Source of the DNA: Prostheceraeus crozeri
Lineage: Eukaryota > Platyhelminthes > Polycladida > Euryleptidae
NCBI GenBank assembly: GCA_907163375.1
Contig: CAJQUW010001117.1
Location: 50,522-114,521 of the forward strand
Direction: 5' to 3'
DNA: 64,000 nt
Shown here: positions 58,066-64,000 of the stretch, piece by piece
Position numbering within the stretch: position 1 is the stretch's first letter
Layout: each line of letters starts with the position of its first letter
Notes under the pieces: model-generated
Seen by the model: the letters and a program-made list of their open reading frames with translations, nothing else
Database searches by the model: none
Told to the model about the DNA's origin: nothing
Program-made: the position numbers and the translations under genes

Positions 58066-59492
58066 TGAGGCGTGTTCAAATGAAACCCGTTCGCTATTCT
58101 GTATTTGTAGAATAGTAAGCAGACCAATAGTTAATGAAACAATCAATTAGTTAACAAACTGTGGTATTATTAACATAGAAAAAACCAGAAGCAACAATCA
58201 AAAAAAAGTCTCCGTTGACTTCCCGGCACTTGTCCCATTGCTTTGGGTAAAGGCGTTAAATTCCGTCGGACAAAGAAGGACTTCCGCTGTCGTTTTGAAA
58301 CCAATCTCTAACAGCTGTCTTCGACTTCTTTCTTTCTGAATCGGAATCGTTGTAGCTTGAGAAACTTCTTCAGGGGGACCAAAAATGTGAAAATCACAAG
58401 GTGACAGGTCAGGACTGAATGCAGGGTGTTCCAAAACTTCCCAACGCTTCCTTGTCAATAGCGTTCAGATGTCGCCTTGGAATACATCGTGGTCTTGCGG
58501 TTGCCGTGAAGAAGAATGACACCTGAAGACAACATACCGGGTCGCTTGACTCTTTAATCGCTTGGTGAAGAGCTTGGTCCCAAAGTCTGGTTTTATACCG
58601 CTGCGAATTGATTGGTTTCGTTGGGGTTCAAAGGAAAACTCGAGGAAGGGCAGTGAAGCCCGTGGAATATCGAAGAACACCGTGAGCATCACCTTCCTGC
58701 AGATTTAATTTGTTTTTTTATTTTGCACTCGGAAACTGTCTTCGGCTTGGGTGAACTTGGATGCGTTCCACTGCATACTGCTCAGCTATCCTTCCGGCTC
58801 GAAATGATGGCAACACGTCCTCGTCTTCCAGCCACAATGCGATCGCAAGAACTGCCATTCTCGGTGAGTTGAAGCGAGTCCAGGTATGTTCCAAACTGAA
58901 GTGTTCTTCCGTCTTTCCTTGTATGGTCTTCAGTAAGCATTCGAGGCCACCCATTGAGAGCGAAAACTTTGCGATACTAGCCAACTTTTCCTTCACGATG
59001 GTATGCATTGAGCCAATTGAGACATTGAAGGTTCCACCTGCCAGATCTCCGAATGCTTCGTCGAGACGATCGGCTGCTTGACTGCGGGTATCGATGGTCT
59101 CAGTCAGAACTTTCAGTTCGGCCAACTCTCGAAACTTCGCCCTTGACCCAACTCTGTCACTGTGGTCTTTGAAACAGCTCAGATCTATGTATACTGGATG
59201 CATATTCTGCGACTGTATCTCTGCTGGCATGCATCCTTCTGCTAGGTGTCAGGGAATTGAATAAGCCGCTCTCTGGTCTTCTTTGGACGGAACTTTCTAT
59301 CCATGAAACGACCAATTTCACTCGTCATTAACCGTTGAAGGCAAAACAGATACACCTGATGAACAAACACTTTGTCACGCTGTTATAATAAAGCACCGAA
59401 TAGTACTCCACAGGTCTGCTTTGATTATTTGGTCATGCATGAACCCGCTAAGATTAAGTCTCGAAAACGGGTTTCATTTGAACTAGCCCTCG
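58066..59492 (-). mobile_element. Mariner transposon, full length with broken transposase
   Basis: 1,427 bp flanked by TA. Inverted ends share TTCAAATGAAACCCGTT. Minus-strand transposase traces: a helix-turn-helix part near 58980-59090 (GGTFNVSIGSMHTIVKEKL), VMLTVFFDIPR near 58680, and a C-terminal frame 58458-58198 with EHPAFSPDLSPCDFHIFGP, the mariner HPPYSPDLxPxDFHLFGxL box that holds the third catalytic Asp. Several frame changes make it inactive. Confidence 0.9.
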
Positions 59493-62045
59493 TATATCTA
59501 TTCATATCTATATCATGCTGACCTGCAAACCCTACCACTGTGTGCGGAGTGCAGCGTGCCCCTCAAAGCTTTTGAGCAGGTCCCTTTATCAGTATTACAT
59601 GTATGTTGGAGGTTTCAGTTATGGCAAGTATGGAGGGTCCCCTTCTTAAGTATAACGGAGCCCTGTGTTAGGTCATTGCTATGCGGTATTAGTCTAAGAA
59701 ATCTGGAAAAATTCTCGACCGCTTGTTTGAACTTTTGCTGACGAAGTATATTTTTGGAAATGTGTGAATATGTGACTGAAAGGTCTAAAACAAAGTCCGC
59801 TCCGATAACAGCAAAAGTGACGTGAGTTTGATAGACTCCCTAAATAAATAAATTTAAAGCAAGCTCGGAGATCATTATTATCATGATTTTCGCCAAACGA
59901 CCAGTCACGGATGGCAGGGCATTTTTTCCAATTCATCGGTCCACCTGAGATGCCAAGAAGGAAGTTAATTTTCCAGTCATCTGTAGCATGGATCTTTAGC
60001 GACAATCCCACGGACCGTTTTACTCGGAATTCTTCCGTCTGCAATTCTGTGAGCTCATAGATTACTGTACTCCTTGAACTAGATTGTCCGTCTCCTATAT
60101 GTTGTGCTTAATAAGGTCTTAATAGACCTTAATTGGGTCTTAATAGAAATTGAGAAATTACAAAGTGTACTCTTATACATCTTTGCAACGGCTTCAAGCG
60201 AATGGGAGCCCATCTGAAGCACCCATGAAAGTAAATTATATGAAAAGGATATTGATTTTGAAGATTTTTTACACACGAGCTAGAAAATATTTGAAGAGTT
60301 GGTTCGAAGCATGACTTACGTAATGTGGAAGTAAGGTTACATCTTATGAGCACGATATTTATTATGGTCTCTTCGCCGATCACGAACATTACGAAAATCA
60401 GTAAAGACAATAATTATCCAACATTCACACGATCCTTCACATTTACTTGCTTGCACAGCAACTTACTACTGCATCAGTTGAAGAACGTTTTCAGCTAAAA
60501 GAAAACTAAAAATGTAGCCATATATGAAGAAGCCGAATGTCACAGAAGCAGAGTACAACAATCTATTTCTACAAAACATCCATAATAAAACGAAAAAACA
60601 AACAATCTCAACTCAACAGACATCATGAAACAATTCATTCAAAACCAACCACGACAACTAAATTTTTTGGAAGATTTTGATTGGTCCCATGAATTATTTT
60701 CAATTAGCATTAATTCAACTAATTTAAATCCGCAACATTTTGCTTTTATTTGAGCACGGCTCGGACCGTCGAGGTCGGAATCTACATGTTTGATAAATGA
60801 AATTTTAATAGTTTTTCAAGAAAAAATCTAATAGATTTTTAAATTGTACGGAATATTTGACTGGCTGCACCTTGGCATACTTGAATATACGTTGAAACTT
60901 TCCGTTGATTTTTTTTAATTAATACATACAATTTGAAGTTTGAAATGGAAATGCCCTGCAGAAATATCTGACCCGCTTCTGTAAAGCTTATTCAAACTAA
61001 TAGTCTTCTTGATAATGGCACATGGACATACATATATTGCGCACAACCTACACTTTTAATTTCAATGTCAGGCAGCATTTTAGTAATATATTTTCCATTG
61101 TTAATACTATTGTTCGAAAAACTCAGGCATAAAACGTGTTGCCCTTCCTGATTTGGTGGCCCCTGCCCTTTTCATCGTCTTCCGCCGTCCCTTATGTCAC
61201 CGTCGTTTGAAATTTTTGAGGGCTACCAGTGGTTGCGGACGACGCTCTTGGACGAACTACGAAATGCCTTTAGTCGAGTAGTAAGATGTCCTGTCACGTA
61301 TAATGAAGGCTTCCACAGTGGACTTGAGCAGGTCACGTCAGTCGCATAAATTATGACGACAGGTGGGACGAAGCGTTTGACGGAATATACCACTTACCGG
61401 CCGCCAGAGGCTACGCGGATGTCCGAGAAGAAGATTCGAGACAGGGAACTCGATGAATGAATTCTTACGGTAACGCGAACTGGGCTACCACCACTCGATG
61501 TAGAGGAAAAATGGAGGTCATTGTAAGGAAGACGCTTGGCTTTGGGTTAGGATGTCAAGCTGGGATTTGAAATTAGCCTTCATTATTCTTACGGGCAGGC
61601 TAGTGGTTGCTGTCTTCTTTAGCAGGAGGTCAACAAAGCGGAAAATTTAGTCGCTGACATGAGCAGCGCGGGAAGACGACCGCCACAACAGCTTAGCCCA
61701 AGTGGGCGAATGATGTTTTTTGTTGCCTAGTTGATTGAAAGTATTCGTGATGATTGAGGGGACTGATGACTGCTCTCCAAATCCGTTGGTTTACTAACAT
61801 AATTGCTTGTTGCAACAATCTAAGGTCATACGAGAGAATGAATCAGCACCGATTCGAGACCCATACCGCGCCATCGAAAGAAAGAAGAAAGAGGGTTCCT
61901 GATCACAGCACATGAATACGAATCATTTTATCACAATCTATGGAAACATGAAAGGAACGATGGTTAACTAAATTGAACGGAAACGATCTCAAGAAAGGGA
62001 GAAAGAACTAAAACACATACCGGTAGATCCAACGTTGTGACAATA
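59493..62045. other. Loop of foldback-like structure, right part
   Basis: A minus-strand frame at 59694-60044 reads as plausible protein (WKINFLLGISGGP, CPAIRDWSFGE) with a spacing faintly like zinc-binding segments of some transposon-encoded proteins, but I cannot name it. A less AT-rich stretch at 61150-61720 has no recognisable coding content. Confidence 0.4.
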
Positions 62046-62049
62046 TTGA

Positions 62050-62220
62050 CCGCTAGGGATTCACATATGCATATGGGGTTTAGGGCCCTATGCATGTATA
62101 CTCGTATCTATGTGCGCTTCATTCATTGATTATATTCATGTGTCCGGGCAATATGCCCATTTTCTTCCATTGGAGTATTAATACAAATGTTTGATCTACA
62201 TGTGTCATATTGGTTGGGCG
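62050..62220. repeat. Extra copy of the inner arm end of the foldback-like element
   Basis: Matches, in the same orientation, the inner end of the right arm (about 62650-62815): CCCTATG, CCATTTTCTTCCATTGGAGTA and GATCTACATGT-type blocks. A mariner remnant lies between the two copies. Confidence 0.7.
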
Positions 62221-62227
62221 CCGCAGG

Positions 62228-62634
62228 TCGTTCGAAGGCAACATCTGCGCATTGACAAGGCAGCGTTTGGGAAATTTTGGAACGCCCTGCTGCATACAGT
62301 CCTGACTTGCCACCTGTGATTTTCACATTTTTGGTCCCTGACGAAGCTTCTCAAGGGACAGGTAACGATTCCGATCAGACGAAGAAGTGAAGACCGCTGT
62401 TAGAAATTGTTGTTCAACAGGACAGCCCGAAATCGCTTCTTTGCCGACGGAATTCAACGCCTACCCAAGCAAGGGACAAGTGCCGGGAAGTCAACGGAGA
62501 CTTTTTTTGATTGTTGCTTCTGCTTTATGTTAATAATTCAGCAGTTGTTACAATTGATTGTGCTTTTACATGGTCTGCTTACTATTCTAACAAATACAGT
62601 ATAGCGAACGGTTTCATTTGTGAACACCGCTCAT
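62228..62634 (+). mobile_element. Mariner remnant, same family as the copy at 58-59.5 kb
   Basis: Plus-strand traces CDFHIFGP, RFRSDEEVKTAVRN and GKSTETFFD correspond to the C-terminal third of the neighbouring mariner transposase. The right end TATAGCGAACGGTTTCATTT matches the inverted end of the 58066 copy. The first two thirds are missing. The stretch beyond this end shares GGGATAG and CCCTAT words with the flank of the other copy. Confidence 0.8.
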
Positions 62635-62649
62635 ATAGTTGATAGATAT

Positions 62650-63715
62650 GCAGGCTGGGATAGCCCTATGTCTATGTAATATCAATGTGCGTTAATTCAA
62701 TGAGATATTTCCAAAGCGTTTGAGGTAAAATGCCAATTTTCTTCATGTGGAGTACTGTATATATTGACATTGATCTACATTGTTTGTTGCCATATTTGGT
62801 GCGTCGCAGTCATGACTTGCGCTCTAGCGGACTTATAGGCCTTCGTGAATCAATCTGGCCGGTCGATCGTCCCTTCTTCGCTGCCCTGTACAGAAGCTGC
62901 GAAGCGGGGGTAAGGGTGTCAGTGATTGTACCACTTCTTCCCATGACAACCGGGAAATGGGAGCATTACACTCCGATAGAAAAACACTGACATACCGATG
63001 AATAAGCGAGAATGAGGCCAATCCACAATTCAAAAAATCCATGAATCCACCCTACAATAGCAAGAATATCCTCCAAATTGTGGTTTTTTTTTTAAAAACA
63101 CCTGTATTTTCCATCTCATGCTTGACGAAAAATAATTGATCGGGACATTCCATGTTCGGGGACCCCTTTACAGTTCCCCCACAATGAGAGGACCCTAACA
63201 CGATTGAAGCTCCAACTTTGCAAACACACTCATATAGATTGTAGAGTGATAAAGTATGAGCTGACTCAGGTTTCATCTCTGTCTACATTTAAATATACTT
63301 GTGAACTGATTATAAAGGCCTATTTTTAGGGAAATTCATGTTCGGGACCCCTTTACAGTCCCCCCACAACCAGATAACTTTAACCGATTGAGCTCCAACT
63401 TTGCAAACACCACTCATTAGATGTAGAGTGATTAAAGTATGACTGACTCAGGTTTCGATCTCTGTCTCATAAAATAGCTTGTGACATTGATTACAAAGGC
63501 CTTATTTTCAGGGGAATTCATGTTCGGGACGCCCTTATACGAGTCCATCACAAACCAGAGGACTTTAAACCGAGTGAGCTACAACTTTGCGAAACACACT
63601 AATGAGATGTTGAGTGATTAAAGTATGAATGACTCAGGTTCCATCTCTGTCTCATAAACTACTTGTGACTGATTTTATTGGCCTATTTTAGGAGAAGTTC
63701 AGTTCGGGACCGTCG
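62650..63715. mobile_element. Right arm of foldback-like element
   Basis: Reverse complement of 55890-56350 (unique arm part, 62650-63140) followed by about three and a half inverted copies of the 172-bp satellite (63140-63715) with anchors at about 63150, 63338, 63520 and 63697. These copies are clearly more diverged than those of the left arm, with units of about 177-188 bp. Confidence 0.85.
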
Positions 63716-64000
63716 AAACATAATTTCCTAAAAAGCGGCTCTATGCAATTTAGTGATCCGATGTTGGTAGATGAAAGTTTCTGGTCGATATTATTGTTGT
63801 CTTCATTTGAGAATTTGCACTGTCTTAATCTAACGAGTTATGCAATGGTTTTTGTGGGTAATTCATCCATGTTTTTCATGTGTTGACCGTGTCCATGTCT
63901 CAATTAATTGCGCTAGCTTTTTTTCACTATGATTACATGGAGACATCTGTTATGAATTATAGTTATCCGTCGGTAATTGGGGCGAGAATAATCTCACTAG
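63716..64000. other. Flank beyond the right arm
   Basis: AT-rich sequence with nothing recognised. Confidence 0.4.

Overview
This looks like AT-rich nuclear DNA from an invertebrate animal, probably marine, though nothing here fixes the phylum. The animal assignment rests on a multi-exon P-glycoprotein gene with GT-AG introns of 0.9 to 6.6 kb, and on a mixture of Penelope-like elements, LINEs, Tc1/mariner, hAT-like, Crypton-type and foldback-type DNA transposons.

The one clear host gene is a full-type ABC transporter of the ABCB1 (MDR/P-glycoprotein) kind on the minus strand. Its last nine exons run from 50587 down to the stop codon at 22858. They encode about 809 continuous residues with every splice phase matching: the second half of nucleotide-binding domain 1, the linker, membrane domain 2 and all of nucleotide-binding domain 2. 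The first roughly 470 residues of the usual 1,280 were not found and probably lie beyond 64000 or in exons too short to see. Most introns carry transposon remnants, including a Crypton-type tyrosine-recombinase frame, LINE and Penelope pieces, Tc1-like copies, a hAT-like MITE and an unidentified element with long inverted ends.

Layout. 1-2099: a perfect giant palindrome, each arm holding the same two short frames, perhaps a fossil Polinton-type piece. 2330-4955: a 29-bp satellite with higher-order duplications. 4956-6960: an unassigned stretch rich in hairpins, with three diverged copies of one module and four hairpins that share an invariant loop on different stems. 7105-9135: a nested 163/490-bp satellite, then a 22-bp minisatellite and a G-tract repeat to 9450. 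9480-12530: no recognised feature. 12538-17500: a 5'-truncated Penelope-like element interrupted by a hAT-like MITE, a Crypton fragment and a 5'-truncated LINE in direct contact. 17500-22857: mostly empty 3' flank of the ABC gene. 22858-50587: ABC gene and its transposon-loaded introns. 54165-63715: a foldback-like structure with inverted arms made partly of 172-bp tandem repeats, its 6-kb middle holding a complete-length but broken mariner and a second mariner remnant.

The genes do not form an operon or pathway: one host transporter gene is surrounded and invaded by repeats. The items most worth checking are the palindrome, the hairpins with varying stems and constant loop, the hammerhead-like motifs beside Penelope pieces, the Crypton fragment shared between 14.5 kb and 49.3 kb, and the foldback structure.
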